Source of the DNA: Paractinoplanes ferrugineus
Lineage (GTDB): Bacteria; Actinomycetota; Actinomycetes; Mycobacteriales; Micromonosporaceae
Reading direction: 5' to 3'
NCBI RefSeq assembly: GCF_016862195.1
Contig: NZ_BOMM01000003.1
Span: 124,001 to 188,000, forward strand
Length of the DNA: 64,000 nt
Shown: piece after piece, positions 50,486-59,012 of the stretch
How the letters are laid out: the number at the start of each line of letters is the position of its first letter
How positions within the stretch are numbered: position 1 is the stretch's first letter
The notes under the pieces: model-generated
Database searches by the model: none
Seen by the model: the letters and a program-made list of their open reading frames with translations, nothing else
What the model was told of the DNA's origin: nothing
Translations under genes and position numbers: made by a program

Positions 50486-51676
50486 ATGACCTCGTTATCT
50501 GATGCGATCGCCGCCCGAGTCGAGCGCGGCGAGTTCCCCGGTGTCGTCGTGCTGGTCGCCCGCGCCGACGAGGTGGCCGTGCACGCCGTCGGCGTCACCC
50601 GGTTCGGCGGCGACGTGCCGATGCGGCGGGACACGCCGTTCCGCATCGCGTCGATGACCAAGCCGGTGCTGGCCGCCGTCACGATGATGCTCGCCGAGGA
50701 CGACGTGCTCGACCTCGAGGAGCCGGTCGCCAAGCTGCTGCCCGAGCTGGCCGGCCAGCGGGTGCTGCGCCGCCCCGACGGCCCGCTCGACGACACCGTC
50801 GAGGCGGCCCGCCCGGTCACCGTGGCCGACCTGCTGACGTTCACCTTCGGCTTCGGCACGATCATCTCCGCTGGTCAGGTCGACCCGTCCTGGCCGATCG
50901 TGCGGGCCTGGCGCGATCTCGACCTGGTGATGGCGGAACCCGACCCGCCGACCCCGCACCACCCGGACGAGTGGATCCGCCGGTTCGGCACCCTCCCGCT
51001 GATCCACCAGCCCGGCGAGCGATGGCTCTACAACTCCGGCAGCCTCGTGCTCGGTGTGCTGCTCGCCCGCGCGTCCGGCCGGCCGCTGCCCGAGTTGCTC
51101 CACGACCGCGTCTTCGCGCCGCTCGGCATGACCGGAACCGGTTTCTGGCTGCCCGCCGACCGCGCCGAGGAACTGCCGGCCTGTTACCGGACCGACCAGT
51201 CGACGGGGCGGATCGTCGATGGCGGCAGCGCCCCCGAGAGCTGGATCGAGCCGCCGATCTTCCCGTCCGGCGCCGGTGGCCTGGTGTCGACCGCCGACGA
51301 CTTCCTGGCGTTCGCCCGCCTGCTGCTCAACGGTGGCGTCACCGGCGGCACCCGGTTGCTCTCCGCCCAGTCGGTGGCGGCGATGACCACCAACCACCTG
51401 ACCCCCGAGCAGATCGAGTCGGGCGGCTTCCTGCTCGGCGGCCAGGGCTGGGGTTACGGCATGGCGGTGGCGGTCCGGGCGGACGAGGTGGCCGGCCCCG
51501 GACGGTACGGGTGGTCCGGCGGGTACGGCACCGACTGGTTCAACGATCCGGCCGAGGGGCTGACCGTGATCCTGCTCAGCCAGGTCACCGATCTGTTGTG
51601 GAACGGCGCACTGCCGGAGTTCAGCAAGCTCGCCTACGCTGCGCACCAGGGACGACCTGGGGAGGCGCGCGGATGA
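50486..51676 (+). CDS. Serine hydrolase of the beta-lactamase/esterase class C family
   Basis: 396 aa, no signal peptide. S56-M-T-K59 motif in FRIASMTKPVL, Tyr in YNSGS (about 190), late WSGGYGTDW in place of KTG. Similar to EstB-type cytoplasmic esterases and 6-aminohexanoate-dimer hydrolases rather than true beta-lactamases. The stop overlaps the ATG of the NTF2-like gene by 4 bases. Substrate unknown. Confidence 0.87.
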   Translation: MTSLSDAIAARVERGEFPGVVVLVARADEVAVHAVGVTRFGGDVPMRRDTPFRIASMTKPVLAAVTMMLAEDDVLDLEEPVAKLLPELAGQRVLRRPDGPLDDTVEAARPVTVADLLTFTFGFGTIISAGQVDPSWPIVRAWRDLDLVMAEPDPPTPHHPDEWIRRFGTLPLIHQPGERWLYNSGSLVLGVLLARASGRPLPELLHDRVFAPLGMTGTGFWLPADRAEELPACYRTDQSTGRIVDGGSAPESWIEPPIFPSGAGGLVSTADDFLAFARLLLNGGVTGGTRLLSAQSVAAMTTNHLTPEQIESGGFLLGGQGWGYGMAVAVRADEVAGPGRYGWSGGYGTDWFNDPAEGLTVILLSQVTDLLWNGALPEFSKLAYAAHQGRPGEARG

Positions 51677-52035
51677 GCAGTCTCGATGCGGTGACGGCGT
51701 GGGTGGCGAACTATCGCAAGGCGTGGGAGTCGAATGATCCGCACGACATCGGCGACCTATTCGCGGACGATGCCGCCTATTTCACCGAGCCTTACGCGGA
51801 ACCGTGGCTGGGCCGCGACAAAATCGTGGAGAACTGGCTGAAAATCCGGGATGTGCCGGGTTCGACCACTTTCGAGTGGCATCCGATGCTGGTGACCGAG
51901 GATTTGGCAATCATCGAGGCGACGACGACTTATCCCGACAAGACGTACAGCAATCTGTGGGTGCTCCGGCTGGACAATTTGGGGCAGGCCCGTCAGTTCA
52001 CCGAGTGGTGGATGCGGCACCCGACCGAGGGGTAG
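51673..52035 (+). CDS. NTF2/SnoaL-like protein 1
   Basis: 120 aa cone-shaped alpha+beta fold. VANYRKAWESNDPHDIGDLFADDAAYFTEPYAEPWLGRDKI is the typical start (given here as adjoining segments VANYRKAWESND, DLFADDAAYF, PWLGRDKI), with the cavity residues unassigned. Coupled to the serine hydrolase. A close paralogue follows 122 bases later (KAWESND, YFSEPYAAPWRGRD). May be an enzyme or binding protein of a small-molecule pathway. Confidence 0.82.
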   Translation: MSSLDAVTAWVANYRKAWESNDPHDIGDLFADDAAYFTEPYAEPWLGRDKIVENWLKIRDVPGSTTFEWHPMLVTEDLAIIEATTTYPDKTYSNLWVLRLDNLGQARQFTEWWMRHPTEG

Positions 52036-52157
52036 CGGGCAGGCCGGCGGTCCAGGTGCCACCGGCCGACCGGGTGACAAGTTCCGGCGACCCGCATGAG
52101 TTGCGCTCTGACCTGCGACTTTAGGGTTTGACCCGCAGCAAGGGAGCGGGGGCGCAG

Positions 52158-52523
52158 GTGGGAAGTCTCGACGTGGTGTCGGCATGGGTGTCGAGGTTCG
52201 GCAAGGCGTGGGAGTCCAATGACGCGTACGCGATCGGGGAGCTCTTCGCCCTTGATGCGACGTACTTCAGTGAGCCGTACGCGGCGCCGTGGCGCGGTCG
52301 TGACCAGATAGTGAAGCAGTGGGCGAAATTTCGGCATTTGCCGGATCTGATGGCCCTGGACTGGCATCCCGTGCTGATCACCGAGGGGCTCGCGGTCATC
52401 GAGGGCACCAGCACTTTCCCCGACCGGGTGGTCAGCAACCTCTGGCTCCTGCGGCTGGACAAACTCGGTCGCGCCCGGCAGTTCACCCAATGGTCGATGC
52501 CGCACCCGAAAGTTGATCAATAG
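52158..52523 (+). CDS. NTF2/SnoaL-like protein 2, paralogue of the preceding
   Basis: 121 aa. Same fold as the previous gene: KAWESNDAYAIGELF, YFSEPYAAPWRGRDQIV, WHPVLITEGLAVIEGT, LRLDKLGRARQFTQW. GTG 52158 is chosen for the ribosome-like GGGGG at 52148; a TTG at 52128 is in frame. Tandem duplication, probably part of the same transcript. Confidence 0.82.
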   Translation: MGSLDVVSAWVSRFGKAWESNDAYAIGELFALDATYFSEPYAAPWRGRDQIVKQWAKFRHLPDLMALDWHPVLITEGLAVIEGTSTFPDRVVSNLWLLRLDKLGRARQFTQWSMPHPKVDQ

Positions 52524-52647
52524 GGGCGTTGATCATTTGTACGGATCGTAAACATATCGGGTTCAACGGTCCCGGAAAATGAAACATGAATGGCATTCGA
52601 GTGGTCTTCGATGTGCGATTTCTTGTTCGGACGGGCACACTGCCACG

Positions 52648-54444
52648 GTGGAGGTTCAGCAAACGCTCGGGGGCCGCTACAAATTGCTCGATGAGCTCGG
52701 CAGTGGTGGCATGGCCGTCGTTTGGCGTGCCCGCGACGAGGTGCTCGGCCGCCCGGTCGCGGTGAAGCTGCTCGCCGGCCGCTATGCCGGCGACCCGCAG
52801 TCCCGCGCGCGCATCCGCGACGAGGCCCGCTCCGCCGCGACCCTCTCCCACCCCAACATCGCCCAGGTCTACGACTACGGCGAGGCCGCCGACACCGGCA
52901 CGCCCTACGTGGTGATGGAACTGATCAACGGGCCGACCCTGCAGCAGCGGGTGGCCACCGGCAAACTCCCGCCGCGCTCGGTCTTCCGCATCTGCGGCGA
53001 GGTGGCCGCCGCGCTGGCCGCCGCGCACGCCGACGGCCTGGTGCACCGCGACATCAAGATGGCCAACATCATGGTCACCCCGGCCGGTGCCAAGGTCGTG
53101 GACTTCGGCATCGCCGCCGCGGCCGGCCCGGCGGCGCCGGAGGAGATGCTTGTCGGCACCCCCGCCTACCTGGCCCCCGAACGCCTGACCGGCGACGCGA
53201 TCGTGCCGGCGTCCGATGTGTACGCCCTGGGGGTTCTGCTCTACCGCCTGCTGGCCGGCGGATCGCCGTGGTCGGTCGAGAGCACGACCCAGATGCTGCG
53301 GGCGCACGTCTACGTCGAACCGGCCCCGCTGCCCGAAACGCCCGGCGTGCCCCCGGCGGTGATCGCGCTGATCGCCCGCTGCCTGGCCAAGGACCCGGCG
53401 TCCCGCCCGAGCGCGACCGAGGTGTCGGCCATTCTCGGGGACGCGGCCGAGGCGTCCCTGGCGATAGACCCCGGTCGGGTACGAGTCGACGCAAGCCCCC
53501 CGCCCTCGCCGGCGAGCGTCGCCGCGGGTGAGCCGGACGACTTCGCCGCCGAGACCGGAGTGTGGGAGCCGGCCCGGCCCCCCGGCTCCACTCCTGGTGG
53601 CTCGGCCGTCGGAGTCGACGCCGGGCCGGAAGCGGAGCGGGCTGCCGGGCTGAACGCGGGCCCGGGTTCCGGGCCGGGCGCGGTCCTGTCAGCCGGGCCG
53701 CGGGCGGATCGAGGCGCTGGGCCGGGGGAGCGGGCCGGTGGCGGGCACGATCGGGAGCACGCGGCCGACGCGAGGCCCGCCGGGCTGACCGGGCGCGGGG
53801 CGCGGAATCGACCCGCGGCGGCGGAGACCGAGGTTCTGCGCGCGCAGTCGAAGGCTCGTTCCGGGGGCTGGGTCCGAGGCGTACCGAAGAAGCAGTTCGT
53901 TCTGGTCGGGGTGATCGTCGCTCTGGTCGTGGCCGCCCTTGTCGGGCTGGGGTTGCAGCGGAGCACGGGGGCGCGAAGCGCGGAACCGGAGGCCGCCGCC
54001 GGCCCGACCGTGGCACCGAGCGTCAGCAGGCAGGCGGGAGTGCCTACGGTCAGTCGGAGCAGTGCGGTCATTCGGCCCTCGGCGACCGCGGGGTCGGCGA
54101 GCCCGCAGGTGCGCGGGCGTGAGCCGAGCACCTCGGTCAGTCCGGTGCGGCCGGCCCCGTCGAGGAGCGCGCCGGGCACGGCCAAGCCGACCCCCTCGGC
54201 CACCCCGCCGCCGGAGCCCGAAGGCAAGCTCCTCGAATCGCCGGGCGGGATCGTCTTCGCCGTCTGCGGCACCGGGAGAGCGGAGTTCACCTGGTGGGAG
54301 GCCAAGCCGGGCTACAGCGTCGAGGACGTCGATCCGGGGCCCTCCCTGGCCCCGGCAGCCATCTTCCGGAGCATGTTCACGCGCTATCGGACGACAGTAA
54401 CCTGCGTGGCCGGCAGTCCGACAGCGGTCGTCCTGCCGCTGTAG
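52648..54444 (+). CDS. PknB-type Ser/Thr protein kinase, membrane-anchored
   Basis: 598 aa. Kinase domain about 1-265: Gly loop LGSGGMAVVW, K40 in VAVKLL, HRDIKMANI (D135, K137, N140), VDFG (D152), GTPAYLAPE. Juxtamembrane region 290-410 is Gly/Ala/Arg-rich. TM at about 415-435 (QFVLVGVIVALVVAALVGLGL). External part has Ser/Pro linker then a small domain with Cys pair in VFAVCGTGRAEFTWWEAKPG and TTVTCVAG (about 535-595). GTG 52648 is used as it leads straight into the kinase fold; ATG 52579 is possible. Would phosphorylate FHA-protein partners. Confidence 0.9.
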   Translation: MEVQQTLGGRYKLLDELGSGGMAVVWRARDEVLGRPVAVKLLAGRYAGDPQSRARIRDEARSAATLSHPNIAQVYDYGEAADTGTPYVVMELINGPTLQQRVATGKLPPRSVFRICGEVAAALAAAHADGLVHRDIKMANIMVTPAGAKVVDFGIAAAAGPAAPEEMLVGTPAYLAPERLTGDAIVPASDVYALGVLLYRLLAGGSPWSVESTTQMLRAHVYVEPAPLPETPGVPPAVIALIARCLAKDPASRPSATEVSAILGDAAEASLAIDPGRVRVDASPPPSPASVAAGEPDDFAAETGVWEPARPPGSTPGGSAVGVDAGPEAERAAGLNAGPGSGPGAVLSAGPRADRGAGPGERAGGGHDREHAADARPAGLTGRGARNRPAAAETEVLRAQSKARSGGWVRGVPKKQFVLVGVIVALVVAALVGLGLQRSTGARSAEPEAAAGPTVAPSVSRQAGVPTVSRSSAVIRPSATAGSASPQVRGREPSTSVSPVRPAPSRSAPGTAKPTPSATPPPEPEGKLLESPGGIVFAVCGTGRAEFTWWEAKPGYSVEDVDPGPSLAPAAIFRSMFTRYRTTVTCVAGSPTAVVLPL

Positions 54445-54450
54445 AGGCGG

Positions 54451-55395
54451 CTACGACGAGGCGGCCAGCAGAGCTTCGGCCACTTCGGTCCGGGTGTTCA
54501 GCAGGGCCCGGCCCTGACGATGAGTGACCACCAGGCCGGCCGCTCGCAGCGTGGTCAGGTGCTGGGAAACCCCGCCCGGCGTCAGGCCGGTGCGGTTTGC
54601 CAGCTCCGTGGTGGACAGCGCGGTCGTCATCTCACGCAGCACCGTTGCTCGTCCCCGGCCAAGCAACGCGGCCAACGGCTCGGTCGGGCGGGCCGAACGC
54701 TCCCACAGCGTCGCCACCCCCCGCGCGGGGTAGGCCAGCTGGGGTACGTCGCCGGCGGTCACCGTCAGCACCGACGGCCAGACGAAGACCGACGGGATCA
54801 GCACCAGGCCGGTGCCCCGCGCGACGTCGGGGGCGAGGCAGTGCGGCTGGTCGATCGACAGGACGCCGTCGTGCCAGGACACCGCGGGGTGCAGGTCGTT
54901 GAGGATCCGGGCGCTCCCGTGCTCGGCCAGGTGCCGGGCTCGGCGCTGCACCTCGGCGTCCAGCAGGGCGCGCATCCGCGGCCAGTCGGGGGCGATCGCC
55001 GCCTGCCAGAAGTCGGCGATCTCGCCGGCCAGCCGGGTCAGGCCCGCCTCGGGATCGGCATGCAGGTCGCGCAGCGGGGCGGGCCGCGTGGGAAGCAGGT
55101 CGAGGTGGGCGCGCACCAGGGCGGCGGGGGTCGCGCGCAGCTCGGCCAGCTCGCGTTCGAGGTCGGCGGAGAGGCTGGTCGGCGGCGGGGTGAGGAAATC
55201 GGGTGTATATCCGCCGGCCGGGGCGACCAGATGCCAGAGCAGGGTCTTCTCGGAGAGCCGGCCGGACCACGCGCGGTGCACCGCGGGAACGCCGGGGCCG
55301 CGCCGGATGCGGACGCCCGCCACGACCTCCCACAGGCTGGAGAGGGCGAAACGGATCTCCGTCGCGGCCGCCGCTGACAGGCCGATGGTGGCCAA
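54451..55395 (-). CDS. DUF5937/ArsR-type winged-helix regulator
   Basis: 314 aa. N-terminal DUF5937 region (about 1-210; FALSSLWEVVAGVRI, WHLVAPAGGYTPDFLTP) and C-terminal winged helix (about 240-310; STTELANRTGLTPGGVSQHLTTLRAAGLV). TTG 55395 is fixed by GGAGG 5 bases upstream. Divergent from the ICL/PEP-mutase gene by 71 bases, which may be its target. Ligand unknown. Confidence 0.87.
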   Translation of the reverse strand: MATIGLSAAAATEIRFALSSLWEVVAGVRIRRGPGVPAVHRAWSGRLSEKTLLWHLVAPAGGYTPDFLTPPPTSLSADLERELAELRATPAALVRAHLDLLPTRPAPLRDLHADPEAGLTRLAGEIADFWQAAIAPDWPRMRALLDAEVQRRARHLAEHGSARILNDLHPAVSWHDGVLSIDQPHCLAPDVARGTGLVLIPSVFVWPSVLTVTAGDVPQLAYPARGVATLWERSARPTEPLAALLGRGRATVLREMTTALSTTELANRTGLTPGGVSQHLTTLRAAGLVVTHRQGRALLNTRTEVAEALLAASS

Positions 55396-55466
55396 TTCCG
55401 CCTCCGTGGATTTAGCCGGCGCTGAAACCTTACGCCGCTGACGACAACCGGCGAAGACTTACCGGC

Positions 55467-56249
55467 GTGACCGAACAAGCAGCACTTCTCCGTTCCCTGC
55501 ACGTGCCGGGGCAGCCACTCGTGCTCGCCAACGCCTGGGACGTGGCCAGCGCCCGCGTCGCCGAGGAGGCCGGCTCGCCGGTGGTCGCCACCACCAGCGC
55601 CGGGGTGGCCTGGAGCCTGGGCGCACGCGACGGTGACGCCCTCGACCGGGCGTCGGCCGTCGAGGCGGTGCGGCGGGTGGTGGGCGCGGTCCGGGTGCCG
55701 GTGACCGCCGACATCGAAGCGGGCTTCGGCTCGGCTCCGGCCGACGTCGCCGAGACGATTCGTGGCCTGGTCGCGGCCGGTGCGGCGGGCTTCAACCTGG
55801 AGGACGAAGGGCGGGAGATCGCGGATTACGTGGCGCGTCTCGAAGCGGCCCGCGAGGCCGGGCCGCACCTGTTCCTCAACGCGCGGATCGACACCTACCT
55901 GCGGGGGAGCAAGGACCTCGAGGAGACGGTCGAGCGGGCCGAGGCGTACCTCGCGGCCGGCGCCGACGGGATCTTCGTGCCGGGGGCGATCGAGCTCGAC
56001 ACCGTCAAGGCCCTGGTGGCGCGGATCGCGGCGCCGGTCAACATCCTGGTGTGGCCGGGGGCGCCGACGGTGGCGGAGCTCGCCGCGGTGGGCGTGGCCC
56101 GGGTGAGCCTGGGCTCCGGGGTGGCCGAGGCGGCGTACGCGGTGATGCGTGCGGCGGTGCGGGAGGCGCTCGGCTCCGGCACGTACACCTCGATCGCCGG
56201 CGGCCTGCCCTACGGCGAGCTGAACGGGATGCTGGCCGAGCGGCCGTGA
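55467..56249 (+). CDS. Isocitrate lyase/PEP mutase superfamily enzyme
   Basis: 260 aa TIM-barrel. FANAWDVASARVAEEAG-type start (LVLANAWDVASARV), metal-site TADIEAGFG and FNLEDEG, then FLNARIDTYLRG. No KKCGH motif, so not a classical isocitrate lyase; could be oxaloacetate decarboxylase, methylisocitrate- or C-P-type lyase. GTG 55467, no clear ribosome site. Controlled possibly by the divergent DUF5937 regulator. Followed immediately by a convergent hydrolase. Confidence 0.85.
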   Translation: MTEQAALLRSLHVPGQPLVLANAWDVASARVAEEAGSPVVATTSAGVAWSLGARDGDALDRASAVEAVRRVVGAVRVPVTADIEAGFGSAPADVAETIRGLVAAGAAGFNLEDEGREIADYVARLEAAREAGPHLFLNARIDTYLRGSKDLEETVERAEAYLAAGADGIFVPGAIELDTVKALVARIAAPVNILVWPGAPTVAELAAVGVARVSLGSGVAEAAYAVMRAAVREALGSGTYTSIAGGLPYGELNGMLAERP

Positions 56250-56250
56250 G

Positions 56251-56988
56251 CTAATCGGCCAGGAACTTCAGGATGACTTCGTTGACCCGCTCGGCCTGTT
56301 CCAGGCCGGGCAGGTGGCCGGCCCGCTCGATCACGACGAGCTCGCTGCCCGGCACCAGTTCGTGGATCAGCTCGGCGTCGGCCACCGGGGTGAACACGTC
56401 CTCGGCCCCGACCAGCACCAGGGTGGGCACCCGCACGGACGCGAGGGTCGGGCGATAGTCCGGACGCCGCGCCCGGCCGCGCAACGCGGCGGCCGCGCCG
56501 TGCGGCGGCGTCGCCAGCATCATCCGGGTGACGTGCGCCGCGACGTCCGGTTTCGCCAGCACGTGGTACGGCGTGATCATCTTCTCCAGCGCCTCGTCGG
56601 CGTAGACCGTCATGCCCTCGGTCAACAGCCGCTCGGCCATCTCGTAGCGCCAGGCGCGGCCCGCCTCGTCGTCGGGAACCGGGGACGTGTCGACCAGGAT
56701 CAGGCCGGCCACCCGCGCCGGGAACCGGCGGTAGAACTCCATCGCGATCTGCCCGCCCATCGAGACACCGCCGACGACCGCCCGGTCGATGCCCTCGGCG
56801 TCGAGGTGGGCGGCCAGATCGGTGGCGAAGTCGCCGAGCCGGGTGACGTCGCCGGCGGCCGGTCCGTGGCCGTAGCCGCGCAGGTCGGGGACGACGACTC
56901 GGTGGCCGGCCGCGCGCAGGGCGGCGGCCTGCGGGTCCCACAGGGTGTGGTCGAACGGGTGGCCGTGGATCAGCAGGACGGTGGTCAT
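56251..56988 (-). CDS. Alpha/beta hydrolase
   Basis: 245 aa. HGHPFDHTLWDPQ, elbow GGVSMGGQ with catalytic Ser, Asp in LVGAEDVFTP and His in RAGHLPGLEQ. Similar to 3-oxoadipate enol-lactonase-type hydrolases. ATG 56988 (MTTVLLIHGHP) fits the fold; longer in-frame starts add a non-family stretch. Substrate unknown. One base from the convergent ICL-family stop. Confidence 0.88.
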   Translation of the reverse strand: MTTVLLIHGHPFDHTLWDPQAAALRAAGHRVVVPDLRGYGHGPAAGDVTRLGDFATDLAAHLDAEGIDRAVVGGVSMGGQIAMEFYRRFPARVAGLILVDTSPVPDDEAGRAWRYEMAERLLTEGMTVYADEALEKMITPYHVLAKPDVAAHVTRMMLATPPHGAAAALRGRARRPDYRPTLASVRVPTLVLVGAEDVFTPVADAELIHELVPGSELVVIERAGHLPGLEQAERVNEVILKFLAD

Positions 56989-57330
56989 GACCCGACCTTG
57001 CCGCCGGGACCGGGCCGTGGCAACGGCCGCCGCGCCGATAGTGGACCCGCGCCGATGGTGGACCCGTGCGACGCGACCACCCACTGCCGCGCCGCACGGG
57101 CGTTCCCGAGAACCCCGGTGGGGATCTGATAGACAAGCGTCGTTGTCAGGGAGGCGAAAGTCAACTCTTCGGTTCGCCCGGTGGCCGAAAGTTGCGACCG
57201 CCCTGATCAGCTGATCGAAGCGCTTCGACAATCAGCATCGCCGAAACTATCGGAGCCCCGATGCGGTCCGAGCGGAGTGTGGCGGCACGCCGCGGCTCAG
57301 CTATCGCCCGATCAGGCCGATCGTAGGCAG
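56989..57330. other. Intergenic region of 342 bases between divergent hydrolase and GGDEF genes
   Basis: Holds a 17-bp tandem repeat (57031-57064) and no hairpin or gene I can support. A frame open from 57181 continues into the diguanylate cyclase but lacks family character in its first 50 codons, so a slightly longer protein cannot be excluded. Confidence 0.5.
57031..57064 (+). repeat. 17-bp tandem repeat upstream of the divergent genes
   Basis: CGCGCCGATAGTGGACC and CGCGCCGATGGTGGACC lie head to tail with one mismatch, about 43 bp upstream of the hydrolase start. Could be a regulator site. Confidence 0.6.
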
Positions 57331-58800
57331 GTGGAAAAGCGGCTCAAGCGACTGCTTCTGCCGCGCGTGGCCGCTGTCGTGCTCGCGGGCTTCGTGCTCC
57401 AGGCGGTGCTGCCCCGGCTGTCCGACCGGGCCGGCATCGTCGTCGCCAGCGTGCCGATCGGGGCGACCAGTTTCTTCGCGGTCGCCGGCTTCGCCCGGTG
57501 GGCCGGCCGGGAGGTCGGCCGGCGCCGGGCCGGCTGGTTCCTCGGCTCGCTCGCCGCCGGGATCTTCGGCATCGCATACATCTTCTACTCCGCCGCCGCC
57601 ATCCTTGATCGGCCACTCGACGACGCCGGTGACGGACTGTCGATCGTCGCGGCCGTCCTCGCCGCGGCGGCGCTCGTGCTGGCCTCACCCGGGCAGTCGG
57701 ACGTGTCCGGCCGGTTGGCCGTGGCCCTGGACGTCACCGCGGTCGCGGGCGCCCTGTTCGCGCTGGCCTGGCAACTCATCCTGGACGATGTCCAGGCCCG
57801 GCTCGACCCGGGCACCTACCTCATGTTCACCGTGATCCTGGCGATCGAGGCGGTTGCCGCCGCGCTCGCCCTGGTGCTCATGTCCCGCAGCAAACCCACC
57901 CCCAACGGGTACGCGCTGCGCCTGCTCGCCGGCGGCCTGGCCACCTTCGCCGTGACGTCCGGACTCGCCGCGCACAACAACGCCACGGGCCTGTCGTGGT
58001 ATGCGACCGGGGCCGGCGCCGGCTACCTGATCGCCGTCCTGCTGATCGGGCTGGCCAGCCGCACGGTGCTGCCGTCCGCCGACCGCACCGGGGAGCGGAT
58101 CTTCGCCGGGATCTGGCCGGCCCTGCCCTACATCCCGGTGCTGCTGGCCCTCGCGGAGGTGCTCCGGGCGTACGTCAAGAACGGCACCCTCGCCCCGGTG
58201 CTCGTCTGGTTCCTGCTGGCCGCCGTGACGCTCGCGATGCTGCGGCAGTTCCTGCTGCTGTTCACCATCCGTGGACTGATCGGCAGCCTGCGCTATCAGG
58301 CCCATCACGACATGCTCACCGACCTGCCCAATCGGGCCGCGTTCCACCAGGTCGCGGCGGCCGCGTTGAGGGTGGCCGAGCAGCACACCGCCGTGCTGCT
58401 GCTCGACCTGGACGGCTTCAAGCAGGTGAACGACACGATGGGGCACGCCGCCGGGGACGCGCTGCTGGTCGCGGTCGGCCGCCGGCTCGGATCCGCCCTG
58501 CGCGCCGTCGACACCCCGGCTCGGCTGGGCGGTGACGAGTTCGTGGCGCTGCTGCCCGGGTTGACCGGCCCCGACCAGGCCGACGAGGTGGCCCGCCGGC
58601 TGTTGCACGACATCGCCGAGCCGATGACGGTGGCCGGCCGGGAGTTACGGGTGCGGGCCAGCATCGGCATCGCGGTGTGCCAGGGCGCCGGGCACGACCT
58701 GGACCGGCTGCTTCAGGACGCGGACGCCGCCCTGTACGAGGCCAAGGGCGCCGGCAAGGACACTTTCCGTACCGGAGCCGTCCTCAGCGCCGCCGTTTGA
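57331..58800 (+). CDS. Membrane-anchored diguanylate cyclase (GGDEF)
   Basis: 489 aa. About eight hydrophobic helices (residues 10-310), then GGDEF domain about 320-485 with active GGDEF (400-404) and an intact inhibitory site RAVD (391-394), so product inhibition is expected. Makes cyclic di-GMP. No EAL domain. GTG 57331 (VEKRLKRLLLPRV) is chosen for a short basic N-terminus before TM1; GTG 57181 is in frame. Partner effector not in window. Confidence 0.9.
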   Translation: MEKRLKRLLLPRVAAVVLAGFVLQAVLPRLSDRAGIVVASVPIGATSFFAVAGFARWAGREVGRRRAGWFLGSLAAGIFGIAYIFYSAAAILDRPLDDAGDGLSIVAAVLAAAALVLASPGQSDVSGRLAVALDVTAVAGALFALAWQLILDDVQARLDPGTYLMFTVILAIEAVAAALALVLMSRSKPTPNGYALRLLAGGLATFAVTSGLAAHNNATGLSWYATGAGAGYLIAVLLIGLASRTVLPSADRTGERIFAGIWPALPYIPVLLALAEVLRAYVKNGTLAPVLVWFLLAAVTLAMLRQFLLLFTIRGLIGSLRYQAHHDMLTDLPNRAAFHQVAAAALRVAEQHTAVLLLDLDGFKQVNDTMGHAAGDALLVAVGRRLGSALRAVDTPARLGGDEFVALLPGLTGPDQADEVARRLLHDIAEPMTVAGRELRVRASIGIAVCQGAGHDLDRLLQDADAALYEAKGAGKDTFRTGAVLSAAV

Positions 58801-59012
58801 CCGTCGGCCGGGTGGCTGGTGCACGGTGTCCGGACCTTCGCCTATCGGCTCAGTCAGCGCTGGCGCGGGGTGACCCCGGTGGCGGACTCGAATGGCGGGG
58901 AGCAAGGAAAGTCGGGACCGACGGAGCGCCTGACCCACTGACCGGCGGATGCTGGCCCACACCACTTTGCCGCCGGGAGCGGATGACTCCGAAAATCGCG
59001 AGGTCCGGCAAA

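Noticed and set aside
57181..57330. Longer N-terminus for the diguanylate cyclase
   Set aside because: The extra 50 residues are polar without similarity; GTG 57331 leads directly into a basic segment and TM1. Not fully excluded.
58881..58896. T-loop-like sequence suggesting a tRNA
   Set aside because: No acceptor stem, D-arm or anticodon arm can be folded around it.
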